Source of the DNA: Nocardioides alkalitolerans
GTDB taxonomy: Bacteria; Actinomycetota; Actinomycetes; Propionibacteriales; Nocardioidaceae
DNA: 64,000 bases
Direction of reading: 5' to 3'
Assembly: GCA_038184435.1 (NCBI GenBank)
Contig: CP116227.1
Coordinates: forward strand, 3,873,501-3,937,500
Positions 16,552-24,552 of this stretch are shown in pieces. Under the pieces are notes generated by a model that saw only the letters and a program-made list of their open reading frames with translations, was not told the DNA's origin and searched no databases. How positions within the stretch are numbered: position 1 is the stretch's first letter; each line of letters starts with the position of its first letter. A program made the translations under genes and the position numbers.

Positions 16552-17582
16552 GCCATCCCCTGTCGCCGCAGGTGTCCCGCCAGCTCGTAGAGCCCGCCGA
16601 GGTCGACGCCGCCCGCCATGCGGGGCAGCTCGTAGGTGGGGACGCCGTACGTCGCGACCAGCTCCCGCTGCGCGTCCTCGAGCGCCTTGCGCTCCGCGTG
16701 GTCCCGGCCCTGCGCGAGCAGGTGCTCGGCGAGGTCGGTGAGCTCGTCGGGCCCGCCGTCGATCCCGGCGGCGGCCAGGTCCTCGGCGAGGGGCGCCGCC
16801 TGCGCCGTACCCGCGGTGACGGCCGCGAGGTCGTCGGCGTCCAGCTCGTCGGGACGCGTCAGGTTGACCACCACACCGCCCACGGGCAGGCCCGTGCGGC
16901 GGAGGTCGGCGATGCCGTCGGCGGTCTCCTGCACGGGCATCTCCTCGAGCACGGTCACGAAGTGCACCGCGGTCCGCGAGGAGCGGAAGAGGGTCATCAT
17001 GAGGTCGGCCTGCGACTTCACCGGCCCCACCTTGGCCAGTCCGGCCAGCTCGTCGGAGACGTTGAGGAACTGGGTGATGCGGCCCGTGGGGGGCGCGTCG
17101 AGCACGACCGCGTCGTACTGGCGGGCGTTCTTGCCCCGTCGGCCCGGCTTCGCCGCCTCGAAGACCTTGCCCGTGAGGAGCACGTCGCGCACGCCGGGCG
17201 CGATGGTGGTCGCGAACTCGATGACGCCGAACTTGTCGAGGGCGCGGCCGGCGCGGCCGAGGCGGTAGTACATCGCCAGGTAGTCGAGCAGGGCCGACTC
17301 GGCGTCGATGTGCAGCGCGTGCACCGTGCCGGCCGCGCCGCTGGGCTCCGCGGGGAGGCCCTTCGCGATGCGCCGCTCCTCGTAGGGCAGCGGGTCGACG
17401 TCGAACATGCGGGCGATGCCCTGCCGGCCCTCGACCTCGCAGAGGAGCACCTCCTTGCCGCGGGAGGCCAGGGCGAGGGCGAGAGCGGCGGCGACGGTGG
17501 ACTTCCCGGTGCCGCCCTTGCCGGTCACGACGTGCAGGTGCACGCCCGGCCAGTCGGGCCCGGGACGATCGACGGCGGACAC
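16548..17582 (-). CDS. ArsA/Get3-like ATPase (Rv3679 type)
   Basis: A 344-residue paralogue and operon partner of the preceding ATPase. It carries VTGKGGTGKSTVAAALALALA near residue 20, LLCEVEGRQGIARMF, and VVLDAPPTGRITQFLN near 170. The GTG at 17582 was taken because the P-loop follows after about 20 residues as in homologues; the longer frame would overlap the YciI gene. The two proteins probably form a heteromeric ATPase. Confidence 0.87.
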   Translation of the reverse strand: MSAVDRPGPDWPGVHLHVVTGKGGTGKSTVAAALALALASRGKEVLLCEVEGRQGIARMFDVDPLPYEERRIAKGLPAEPSGAAGTVHALHIDAESALLDYLAMYYRLGRAGRALDKFGVIEFATTIAPGVRDVLLTGKVFEAAKPGRRGKNARQYDAVVLDAPPTGRITQFLNVSDELAGLAKVGPVKSQADLMMTLFRSSRTAVHFVTVLEEMPVQETADGIADLRRTGLPVGGVVVNLTRPDELDADDLAAVTAGTAQAAPLAEDLAAAGIDGGPDELTDLAEHLLAQGRDHAERKALEDAQRELVATYGVPTYELPRMAGGVDLGGLYELAGHLRRQGMA

Positions 17583-17621
17583 GCGCGCAGCATAGCCAGC
17601 GGGCCCTGGGAGGATGCCCGC

Positions 17622-17918
17622 ATGAGCATCTACGCGGTGACCTACACCTACTCCGACGACGTGGCCCTGCGGGACGCGGAGCGCGCGACGCACCGCGAGT
17701 ACCTCGCCGGGCTCGCCGAGGCCGGCCGGATGGTCGTGTCGGGCCCCTGGGGCGCCGACGAGCCCGCCGGCGCGCTCCTGCTGTTCCGGGGCGACTCGGC
17801 CGACGAGGTGCGGGCCCTGACGGCGGAGGACCCGTTCGTCAAGGTGGGCGTCGTCGTCGACCAGGTCGTCCGCGAGTGGCTCCCCGTCCTCGGCCCCGGC
17901 AAGGACGCCTTCGCCTGA
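17622..17918 (+). CDS. YciI-family protein
   Basis: A 98-residue protein with the YciI ferredoxin-like fold. MSIYAVTYTY, the conserved REYLAGLAEAG with His in the preceding THREY, a SGPW segment and EDPFVKVGVV are all visible. A GGGAGG site lies 8 bases before the ATG. It diverges from the ATPase pair and is followed by a 24-pair hairpin. The function is unknown; some relatives are hydrolases or dehalogenase-like. Confidence 0.85.
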   Translation: MSIYAVTYTYSDDVALRDAERATHREYLAGLAEAGRMVVSGPWGADEPAGALLLFRGDSADEVRALTAEDPFVKVGVVVDQVVREWLPVLGPGKDAFA

Positions 17919-17925
17919 GGTCTCT

Positions 17926-17978
17926 CGCGTCGAGTCGGGATGTTCGGCGGATCGCGCCGAACATCCCGACTCGACGCG
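17926..17978. repeat. 24-pair perfect hairpin (GTCGAGT-GGG-TGTTCGG family)
   Basis: Arms 17926-17949 and 17955-17978 are perfectly complementary over 24 bases with a 5-base loop. It lies between the ends of the convergent YciI and ABC permease genes, so it may terminate both. A related palindrome is at 44795-44851. Confidence 0.9.
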
Positions 17979-17991
17979 GGCCGTGCCGCGC

Positions 17992-20526
17992 TCAGTCCGC
18001 CGTCAGCCCCGCGGCCGGGGCGGTGCGAGCGGCGCGGCGGGCCGGGAGCACGCAGGCGACGAGCCCGGCGAGCGCGGCGACCACGACGACCACCGCCAGC
18101 TGCCCGTAGGGCAGCACCATCGTCGCCTCGGGGATCGACGGCTGCACCATCACCTTGACGCCGACGACCGCGAAGTAGACCCCGACGGCCGTGCCGATGA
18201 GCGTCGCGACCACGGAGAGCAGCACTCCCTCGGTCGCCAGCGTGCGGCGCAGCTGCCGGCGCGTCAGGCCCAGGGCCCGCAGGAGCGCGTTCTCCCGCGA
18301 CCGCTCCAGCACCGAGAGCCCCAGCGTGTTGCCGATGCCGATGAGCGCGATGAGCACGCCGATCCCGAGCAGGCCCACGACGGCGATGACGACGACGTCG
18401 AGCTGCCGACCGATCCAGTTGCGCTGCTCCACGAGCGGCGTCACCGACGCCCCGGTCCCGGCGGTGGCCGCGTCGAGGTCGGCGAGCAGGTCGTCGAGGT
18501 CGTCCCCGTCGGCGCGCAACCACGCGGCGTACGGCGCCGTGTCCGGGCCCAGCAGTGCCTCCAGGGTGTCCGGCGCCACGATCGCCGCCGTGCCCCAGGC
18601 GCTGTCGACGTAGCGCGCCCGCAGCGTCAGCGTCCCGCGGGGCGTGCTCACCTCGAGCCGCTCGGTCAGCCCCGTCTCGCCGGTCAGCCCGGACGGCACG
18701 AGGATCTCGTCGTCGCCGGGCAGCGCGATCCCGCGGTCGCCGCGCACGACCTCGTCGAGGGCGGCGTCGGCGTCGGGGGCCGCCCCCGGTGCCACCACGG
18801 CCAGCGCCTCGTCCGCGAACAGCTGGTCGACCGGCACCCCGGCGACCGTCTCGTCGAGCACCGGGGCCGCCGCGACCGCGCCGCCCGGCACGACCAGCGA
18901 CGCCTCGACCCCCGGGAAGCCCGTGACGCGGTCGGCGAGCTCGGCGCCGATCGGGCCGTCCTCGGCGGCGACGGTGACGTCGAGCGGGTACTGCTCGTCC
19001 ATCTCCTTGTCCGTCGCCGCCCGGGCGGTCGCCATGCCGGTGAGGACGGCGGTGGTGAGCGTGACCCCGATGAGCAGGGAGGCGGTCGTCGCCGCCGTGC
19101 GTCGCGGGTTGCGGACCGCGTTGTCGCCGGCGATGCGCGCCGTGGGTCCGGTACGCCGCACGACGAGGCCCACCAGCCGCAGGACGGCGGGCACCAGGAC
19201 GGGACCGAGCAGGACGACCCCGGCGAAGAACAGCGTGCCCCCCGCCACCATCACGACCATCTCGCCGGTGGAGACCGCCGCGGTCAGGCCGACCACGCCG
19301 GCGGCCACCACGACGAGACCGAGGGCGATCCGCACGCGACCGGCCGCCGTCCGCACGCTGGGCGCCGCCTCGGGGCGGAGCGCGGCGAGCGGGCTGACCC
19401 GGGTGGCGGTGCGCGTCGGCACCCACGCGGCGACCACCGTCGTCAGCACGCCCCCGGCGAAGGCGGCGCCCCACCACACCGGGGAGGGCTGCGGCGTGCC
19501 GAGCGGGAAGTCGACGGTCGCCTGCAGCAGCGCGACGCCGCCGAAGCCGAGCGCGGCGCCCGCCAGCAGGCCGGTGGCCGACGACAGCAGGCCGACGACG
19601 AGGGCCTCGAGGCGCACGGAGCGTCGTACCTGCCGGCGCGTCGCGCCCACGCAGCGGAGCAGCGCGAGGTCGCGCTGGCGCTGCGCGAACAGGATCGAGA
19701 ACGTGTTGGCGATGACCATGACGGAGACGACGGCGGCGATCGCCGCGAAGAGCAGCACGACCATCGAGAGCACGTCGACCTGCTGGTTCGCCTTCTGCAG
19801 CCGGTCGTCGGCGACCTCGGCGGGGGACCAGGTGACGAGCTCGCCGACCGCGGTCTCCGTGCTCGCCAGCGCCGCGACCTCCGCCGCCGCGTCGGCGACG
19901 TCGTGGTCGGGACCGACGGCGTACGTCACCGTCTCCGCCGACCAGTAGTCGAGCGAGGAGACCACGGAGAAGTCGGCCCACAGGGCGCTCGACGTGAACG
20001 TCGTGCCGTCGGCCAGGCCGACGATGGTGAGGGTGGTCGCCGCGTCACCGGACCCGACGACCACCTCGTCACCGATCCCGAGGTCGTTGGCCTGGGCGCC
20101 GGAGGCGTCGGCGACGACCTCGTCGGGGTCCTCGACGCCCCGGCCCTCGACGAGGTCCTGCCACACGAGGTCGGGGTCGGCCGCCCAGGTGCCGATGGAG
20201 GCGTCCTCGACGATCGACGTGCCGTCGGTCCGGTCGATCGGCGCCCACGCCTCGGCGAGCGGGGCGGCGCTGTCGCCCTCGTCCGCGGCGTGGGCGAGGA
20301 CGGCCTCGACGCCCTCGTTCGAGGGCCACGCGTCGACCGCCCCGCCGGTGACGACGAGGTCGCCCCGCTCGTAGGGCTTGCCGATCTCGTCGGTGAGCCC
20401 GCCGCGCGCGGCCGACGCGATCGCGTCGGTCACCACGACGAAGGCGACGGCGATGGCGACCGCCAGCACGGCGGCCACGTAGCGCCGGGTGTGCGTCCGC
20501 AGCGACGCGAGCAGCACGGTCCTCAT
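17992..20526 (-). CDS. ABC transporter permease, FtsX/MacB type
   Basis: An 844-residue membrane protein. One N-terminal helix (about 16-38), a periplasmic MacB-like region, a first FtsX domain (about 255-400), a further pair of helices near 430-480, a second extracellular region and a C-terminal FtsX domain (about 725-835) give the double-FtsX layout of actinobacterial exporters. It overlaps the ATPase gene by 4 bases. Such pairs export lipoproteins, peptides or antibiotics, often under a neighbouring two-component system; the substrate is unknown. Confidence 0.9.
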   Translation of the reverse strand: MRTVLLASLRTHTRRYVAAVLAVAIAVAFVVVTDAIASAARGGLTDEIGKPYERGDLVVTGGAVDAWPSNEGVEAVLAHAADEGDSAAPLAEAWAPIDRTDGTSIVEDASIGTWAADPDLVWQDLVEGRGVEDPDEVVADASGAQANDLGIGDEVVVGSGDAATTLTIVGLADGTTFTSSALWADFSVVSSLDYWSAETVTYAVGPDHDVADAAAEVAALASTETAVGELVTWSPAEVADDRLQKANQQVDVLSMVVLLFAAIAAVVSVMVIANTFSILFAQRQRDLALLRCVGATRRQVRRSVRLEALVVGLLSSATGLLAGAALGFGGVALLQATVDFPLGTPQPSPVWWGAAFAGGVLTTVVAAWVPTRTATRVSPLAALRPEAAPSVRTAAGRVRIALGLVVVAAGVVGLTAAVSTGEMVVMVAGGTLFFAGVVLLGPVLVPAVLRLVGLVVRRTGPTARIAGDNAVRNPRRTAATTASLLIGVTLTTAVLTGMATARAATDKEMDEQYPLDVTVAAEDGPIGAELADRVTGFPGVEASLVVPGGAVAAAPVLDETVAGVPVDQLFADEALAVVAPGAAPDADAALDEVVRGDRGIALPGDDEILVPSGLTGETGLTERLEVSTPRGTLTLRARYVDSAWGTAAIVAPDTLEALLGPDTAPYAAWLRADGDDLDDLLADLDAATAGTGASVTPLVEQRNWIGRQLDVVVIAVVGLLGIGVLIALIGIGNTLGLSVLERSRENALLRALGLTRRQLRRTLATEGVLLSVVATLIGTAVGVYFAVVGVKVMVQPSIPEATMVLPYGQLAVVVVVAALAGLVACVLPARRAARTAPAAGLTAD

Positions 20527-21344
20527 CGGGCGGCACCCCCGTGTCCGCCCGTGCCGAGGGGACCCGTGCTGCCCGGCCGCAGCGTCGCGACGAGCCGGTC
20601 CGCGTCCGGCTGGACGAGGTGCGCCCGCACCGTGCCGTCGGCGAGCACGACGACGTCGTCGGCGTACGCCGCGGCGTCCAGCTCGTGCGTCACCATCACG
20701 ACGGTCTGGCCGAGCTCGCGGACGCAGCGCCGCAGGAACCCGAGCACCTCCGCGGAGGTGTCCGAGTCGAGGTTTCCGGTCGGCTCGTCGGCGAAGACGA
20801 TCGCGGGCTGCGCGACGAGCGCGCGGGCGATGGCGACCCGCTGCTGCTGCCCGCCGGACAGCTCGCCCGGGCGGTGCCCGAGGCGGTCGCCGAGGCCGAG
20901 GGTGGCGACGACCTCGTCGTACCGCGCCCGCACGGTCGCGTCGACCTTCCGGCCCGCGAGCTCGAACGGCAGCAGGATGTTCTGGCCCGCCGTCAGCATC
21001 GGCAGCAGGTTGAAGGCCTGGAAGACGAAGCCGACGTGGTCGCGGCGGAAGCGCGTGAGGTCGTCGTCGCCGAGACCGTCGAGCCGGCGTCCGGCGATGG
21101 TGACGGACCCCGCGGTGGGCTGGTCGAGCCCCGCGAGGCAGTGCATGAGGGTGGACTTGCCGGATCCCGAGGTGCCCATGACCGCCGTGAACCGGCCGGC
21201 CGGCACGTCGAGGTCGACGCCCCGGAGCGCGTGCACCTGGGCGTCGCCGCGGCCGTAGGTCTTCGTCAGGCCCCGGGCGCTCGCCGCGAGGGCAGGGCCG
21301 GCCGGGGCGGGCTGGACCAGGTCGGTGAAGGGTGTGGTGGACAT
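20523..21344 (-). CDS. ABC transporter ATP-binding protein, LolD/MacB type
   Basis: A 273-residue ATPase driving the FtsX permease. Walker A GTSGSGKST, Q loop VFQAFNLLPMLTA, signature LSGGQQQRVAIARAL, Walker B IVFADEPTGNLDS and the switch His in VMVTHEL are all present. The ATG at 21344 was preferred to the frame start 13 codons upstream because the conserved domain begins soon after. A response-regulator-like palindrome lies about 100 bases upstream (21445-21462). Confidence 0.92.
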   Translation of the reverse strand: MSTTPFTDLVQPAPAGPALAASARGLTKTYGRGDAQVHALRGVDLDVPAGRFTAVMGTSGSGKSTLMHCLAGLDQPTAGSVTIAGRRLDGLGDDDLTRFRRDHVGFVFQAFNLLPMLTAGQNILLPFELAGRKVDATVRARYDEVVATLGLGDRLGHRPGELSGGQQQRVAIARALVAQPAIVFADEPTGNLDSDTSAEVLGFLRRCVRELGQTVVMVTHELDAAAYADDVVVLADGTVRAHLVQPDADRLVATLRPGSTGPLGTGGHGGAAR

Positions 21345-21430
21345 GACCGGAACGCTAGGGACGGCGCACCCCCGCGTCGTCACGCGAGCGGTTGATCCTC
21401 GGGGGCGGTGGTACGACGGGGGTGGGACCC

Positions 21431-21462
21431 CGGGTGGACCCTGCGTCCACCCGTGGGTGGAG
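21431..21462. promoter_or_regulatory. Palindrome GTCCACCCGTGGGTGGAG before the ABC exporter
   Basis: Bases 21445-21462 form a near-perfect palindrome matching, at 16 of 18 bases, the one before the neighbouring kinase gene (24522-24539). An extra half site, CGGGTGGAC at 21431-21439, precedes it. The likely binder is the LuxR-type regulator encoded at 22505-23293. Confidence 0.6.
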
Positions 21463-21480
21463 GCGGCCGGGTCGGCGCTC

Positions 21481-21586
21481 GGGGAAAGAAGACGCGGACG
21501 GGTCGAGAGCGCGGGGAAAGAGAACGCGGACCGGTGCCTCGACTGGATCGATCCAGGGGGCCTCCCGGTCCGCGTCTTCCTTCCCC
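21481..21586. repeat. Direct and inverted copies of GGGGAAAGA-rACGCGGAC
   Basis: A 22-base unit is present twice in direct orientation (21481-21502 and 21513-21534) and once inverted (21565-21586), with a CTGGATCGATCCAG palindrome at 21543-21556 between them. Either direct copy could pair with the inverted one, giving two exclusive hairpins. It lies just beyond the stop of the serine hydrolase gene and upstream of the ABC genes on the minus strand. Confidence 0.75.
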
Positions 21587-21600
21587 GGCGCGCATTCTCC

Positions 21601-22482
21601 TCAGCCCGACGCCCCCGACGCCCCCGCTGCGGCCTCGACGACGCGCTCCGCCATCCGGTCGGCGCCAGCGTGGTCGTGGGCCGTCAGGGTCACGACCGTG
21701 TCCCCGCGGAGGACCACCAGCTGGCCGTGGGCACCGTGCAGGCGCCACGCGTCGCCCGGTCCGCCCCAGGCACCGAGGCCGTACCGGGCGTAGGACGGGT
21801 GGGCCTCACGCTCGACCCAGGTCGTGCGCATGGCGCGCGGCCAGTCCGCGGAGACCAGGCGCGTCCCCTCCCACCACCCGTCGTCGCGGACGAGCCGTCC
21901 GAGGCGGGCGAGCTCGTCGATGGTGAGGTGGAGACCCCCGCCGGCGGCGATCCACCCCTGCGGGCAGCGGTCCCACGGCGGTGCGTCGATGCCGAGCGGG
22001 TCGAACAGCCGCGGACGCAGCCAGTCGGCGACGTCGCCCACGACCGACCCGAGCGCCCGCATGGCGGTGTAGGTGCTGGCGTTGGAGTACTGGAACACCC
22101 GCCCGGCCGACGGGCGGGACAGGAGCTCGTGCGCGAGGTCCGGCCAGTCCGTCAGCAGCGTCTCCGACCAGGGCAGGTCGATGCCGCTCGTCATGCCGAG
22201 CAGGTGCCGCGTCGTGACGTCCTCGACGCCCGCGCCCAGCGCCAGGCCGGGGAACCACCGGCCGACCGGCGCGTCGACGTCGAAGATCCCCGCGTCGTGG
22301 GCGATCCCGGCCGCGAGCACGCAGACCCCCTTGGCGGCGGAGTGGACATCGCGTCGCACGTCCTCGCTCCACAGGTGCCGCGCGGTCGCGTCGCCGACCA
22401 GCACGTGGGCGGCGTGCGCACCGAAGCCGTCCTCCTCGGCGGCGGCCACGACGCGGTCGAGGAGCTGCCGGGCGCGGGACAC
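21601..22482 (-). CDS. Serine hydrolase of the beta-lactamase (class C-like) family
   Basis: A 293-residue protein with HSAAK near residue 47 (nucleophile Ser and general-base Lys of SxxK), YSNAS near 133 (the YxN motif) and HGAHGQ near 250 in the place of KTG. No signal peptide is visible, so it is likely cytoplasmic and may be an esterase or peptidase rather than an antibiotic-resistance enzyme. It follows the two-component genes on the same strand. Confidence 0.85.
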   Translation of the reverse strand: MSRARQLLDRVVAAAEEDGFGAHAAHVLVGDATARHLWSEDVRRDVHSAAKGVCVLAAGIAHDAGIFDVDAPVGRWFPGLALGAGVEDVTTRHLLGMTSGIDLPWSETLLTDWPDLAHELLSRPSAGRVFQYSNASTYTAMRALGSVVGDVADWLRPRLFDPLGIDAPPWDRCPQGWIAAGGGLHLTIDELARLGRLVRDDGWWEGTRLVSADWPRAMRTTWVEREAHPSYARYGLGAWGGPGDAWRLHGAHGQLVVLRGDTVVTLTAHDHAGADRMAERVVEAAAGASGASG

Positions 22483-22504
22483 GCGGGGAGTCTCCCACCC
22501 GGGC

Positions 22505-23293
22505 TCAGCCCGGCCCCACCACGCCCGCCTCGTAGGCCAGCACGACGAGCTGCACCCGGTCGCGGGAGCCCGTCTTGGCGAGCAGCCGCCCCACGTGGGT
22601 CTTCACCGTCGCCTCGCCGAGCACGAGCTCGGCGGCGATCTCGCCGTTCGACAGCCCGCGCCCGACGAGCTCCAGCACCTCGGCCTCGCGCTCGGTCAGG
22701 GTCGCCAGCCGTGGGTGGTCGGCGGGCGAGGCCGGCGACCCCGGTGCGCCGCGGTCCGCCCCGCCCGACAACCCGCCCGACGACCCGCCCGACGACCCGC
22801 CCGACGACCCGCCCGACAGCCCGTCCGGCAGCGTCGCCGCCACGTGGTCGAGCAGGCGGCGGGTCGTGGAGGGCGCGACGACGGCGTCGCCGGCGTGCAC
22901 GCGCCGTACGGCCTCCAGCAGGTCCGGGGGAGCGGCGTCCTTGAGGAGGAAGGCGGAGGCGCCGGCCTTGAGGGCGGCGAAGGCGTACTCGTCGAGGTCG
23001 AACGTCGTCAGCACGATCACCCGCGGCACGGGCGCACCCGCCGCGGCCCGCTCGGCCAGGGCGCGGGTGGCCTCGACGCCGTCCAGCCGCGGCATGCGCA
23101 CGTCCATGAGCACCACGTCGGCGACGGGTCGGTCGCTGCCCGCCGGCGCGGCGAGCGACCGCAGCGCCTCCTCCCCGTCACCGGCCTCCCCGACGACGGT
23201 CAGGTCGTCCTGGCTCTCGACGAGCATGCGGAACCCGGCCCGCACCATCTGCTGGTCGTCGACGAGGAAGACGCGGATCGGCGGGGCGTTCAC
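22505..23293 (-). CDS. LuxR/NarL-type response regulator
   Basis: A 262-residue DNA-binding regulator. The receiver domain has VDDQQMVRAG, phospho-acceptor Asp in VLMDVRMPRLDG near residue 63 and the Lys in FLLKDA near 118. The C-terminal helix-turn-helix is LTEREAEVLELVGRGLSNGEIAAEL. Between them is an unusual Gly/Ser linker with a GGSS repeat of varying length. It starts with GTG, 10 bases after the partner kinase. It likely binds the palindromes at 21445 and 24522. Confidence 0.93.
   Translation of the reverse strand: MNAPPIRVFLVDDQQMVRAGFRMLVESQDDLTVVGEAGDGEEALRSLAAPAGSDRPVADVVLMDVRMPRLDGVEATRALAERAAAGAPVPRVIVLTTFDLDEYAFAALKAGASAFLLKDAAPPDLLEAVRRVHAGDAVVAPSTTRRLLDHVAATLPDGLSGGSSGGSSGGSSGGLSGGADRGAPGSPASPADHPRLATLTEREAEVLELVGRGLSNGEIAAELVLGEATVKTHVGRLLAKTGSRDRVQLVVLAYEAGVVGPG
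22764..22823. repeat. Five 12-base repeats encoding a Gly/Ser linker
   Basis: Units of CCCGACGACCCG with small changes, read on the minus strand as SGGS repeats joining the receiver and DNA-binding domains of the response regulator. Copy-number change would lengthen the linker without shifting the frame. Confidence 0.85.
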
Positions 23294-23303
23294 CGGGCCA
23301 TCC

Positions 23304-24485
23304 TCACACCGGCACCCGCGCCACGACCTCGAACCCGCCGCCGCCCCGCGGCCCCGTCGTCAGCGTGCCGCCCGCGGCGCGCACCCGCTCCCGCATCCCC
23401 ACGAGCCCGAGGCCACCGCCGGGACGTCCCTCGCCGGCCGCGGCGCCCCGCCCGTCGTCGGTGACGCGCACGACGAGCCCGCCCGGCTCCGCGTCCACGA
23501 CCACCTCGACGTCGCGGACCGGGCCGGCGTGGCGCCGCACGTTGGTGAGGGCCTCCTGCAGCACCCGGTAGACCACGAGCCCCGTGCCCGTCGGCACGGT
23601 CGGCAGGGGGTCGGGGAGCCGCACGGTGAGCGGGAGCCCGTCGGCGCGGGCCTGCTCGAGCAGGCCCGCCAGGTCGTCGAGGCCGGGCTGCGGACGCGTG
23701 CCGGTGTCCTCGGAGCGCAGCAGGCCCAGCAGCCGCCGCATCTCGCCGAGCGACTCGCGCCCGGTCGCCGCGATGGTGCCGAGCGCCGCGGTGGCGACGT
23801 CGGGGTCCTTCGCCGCGGCGTACCGCGCCCCGTCCGCCTGCACCACCATCACCGACAGCCCGTGCGCGACGACGTCGTGCATCTCGCGCGCGATGCGGGC
23901 CCGCTCGTCGGAGGCGGCGAGCTCGGCGCGCTGCTCGGCGTCCCGGGCCACCTGCTCGGCGTGGGTGCGGAGCGCGTCGACGTACGCCGCCCGCGTGCGT
24001 CCCAGCGTCCCCAGCGCCCACGCGGCGACCACGATGACGCCGATCGTGGTGGCGTAGCTGACCACCTGCTCCACCGGGTAGTCGCCGGGGTCCACGTACG
24101 GCGAGGTCCAGTCCCACGCCGCCGTCGCGGCCGCCACCAGGCCGACGACGAGGGCGACGGCCCCCGCCGTCGCCGTGGAGAAGCGGGCGACCGCGTAGAC
24201 GGCGACCGGGTACGCGAGCTGCGAGAACAGGGGCATGTCGACGAGCAGCACCTGCAGGGCGCTGGCGGCGGCCACCGCGGCGTACACGGCCACGGGGAAG
24301 CGGCGTCGCCACCACAGCGGCGCGCACTGCAGCAGGCCCAGGAGCGCCCAGTCGGCGGCGCCGGCGGCGACCCCGATCAGCAGGCTCAGCCCCGTGAGCC
24401 CGACCGCGAGCCCCCGGTCGAACCACGCCTCGCCCCGCGGCCCCAGCCGCCGCGGCTGCCGGGGGAGGGCGGAGGTGGCGCTCAT
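23304..24485 (-). CDS. Two-component sensor kinase (HisKA_3 type)
   Basis: A 393-residue membrane kinase with four to six predicted helices in the first 165 residues, then HisKA_3 (ERARIAREMHDVVAHGLSVM, phospho-acceptor His near 199) and an HATPase domain with VLQEALTNVRRHA, TDDGRG and GGGLGLVGMRER. It pairs with the response regulator immediately downstream. The ATG at 24485 lies about 35 bases from a perfect palindrome, which suggests autoregulation. Confidence 0.92.
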   Translation of the reverse strand: MSATSALPRQPRRLGPRGEAWFDRGLAVGLTGLSLLIGVAAGAADWALLGLLQCAPLWWRRRFPVAVYAAVAAASALQVLLVDMPLFSQLAYPVAVYAVARFSTATAGAVALVVGLVAAATAAWDWTSPYVDPGDYPVEQVVSYATTIGVIVVAAWALGTLGRTRAAYVDALRTHAEQVARDAEQRAELAASDERARIAREMHDVVAHGLSVMVVQADGARYAAAKDPDVATAALGTIAATGRESLGEMRRLLGLLRSEDTGTRPQPGLDDLAGLLEQARADGLPLTVRLPDPLPTVPTGTGLVVYRVLQEALTNVRRHAGPVRDVEVVVDAEPGGLVVRVTDDGRGAAAGEGRPGGGLGLVGMRERVRAAGGTLTTGPRGGGGFEVVARVPV

Positions 24486-24520
24486 GGACGCCGAGGGTAC
24501 GGCGCCGCCCGGGCCCCGCG

Positions 24521-24540
24521 CGTCCACCCGCGGGTGGACG
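24521..24540. promoter_or_regulatory. Perfect 20-base palindrome before the kinase gene
   Basis: CGTCCACCCGCGGGTGGACG is its own reverse complement and lies 36-55 bases before the kinase start. It shares GTCCACCCGyGGGTGGAs with the site before the ABC exporter and resembles the palindrome before the second two-component system (26009-26034). Predicted response-regulator operator. Confidence 0.65.
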
Positions 24541-24552
24541 TCGCGCCGGTCC

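Noticed and set aside
15268..17582. Arsenite efflux ATPases
   Set aside because: No arsB, arsC or arsR is near, and the pair matches the whiB4-linked Rv3679/Rv3680 type.
21601..22482. Beta-lactam resistance gene
   Set aside because: No signal peptide, and the KTG motif is replaced; more like a general serine esterase or peptidase of the same fold.
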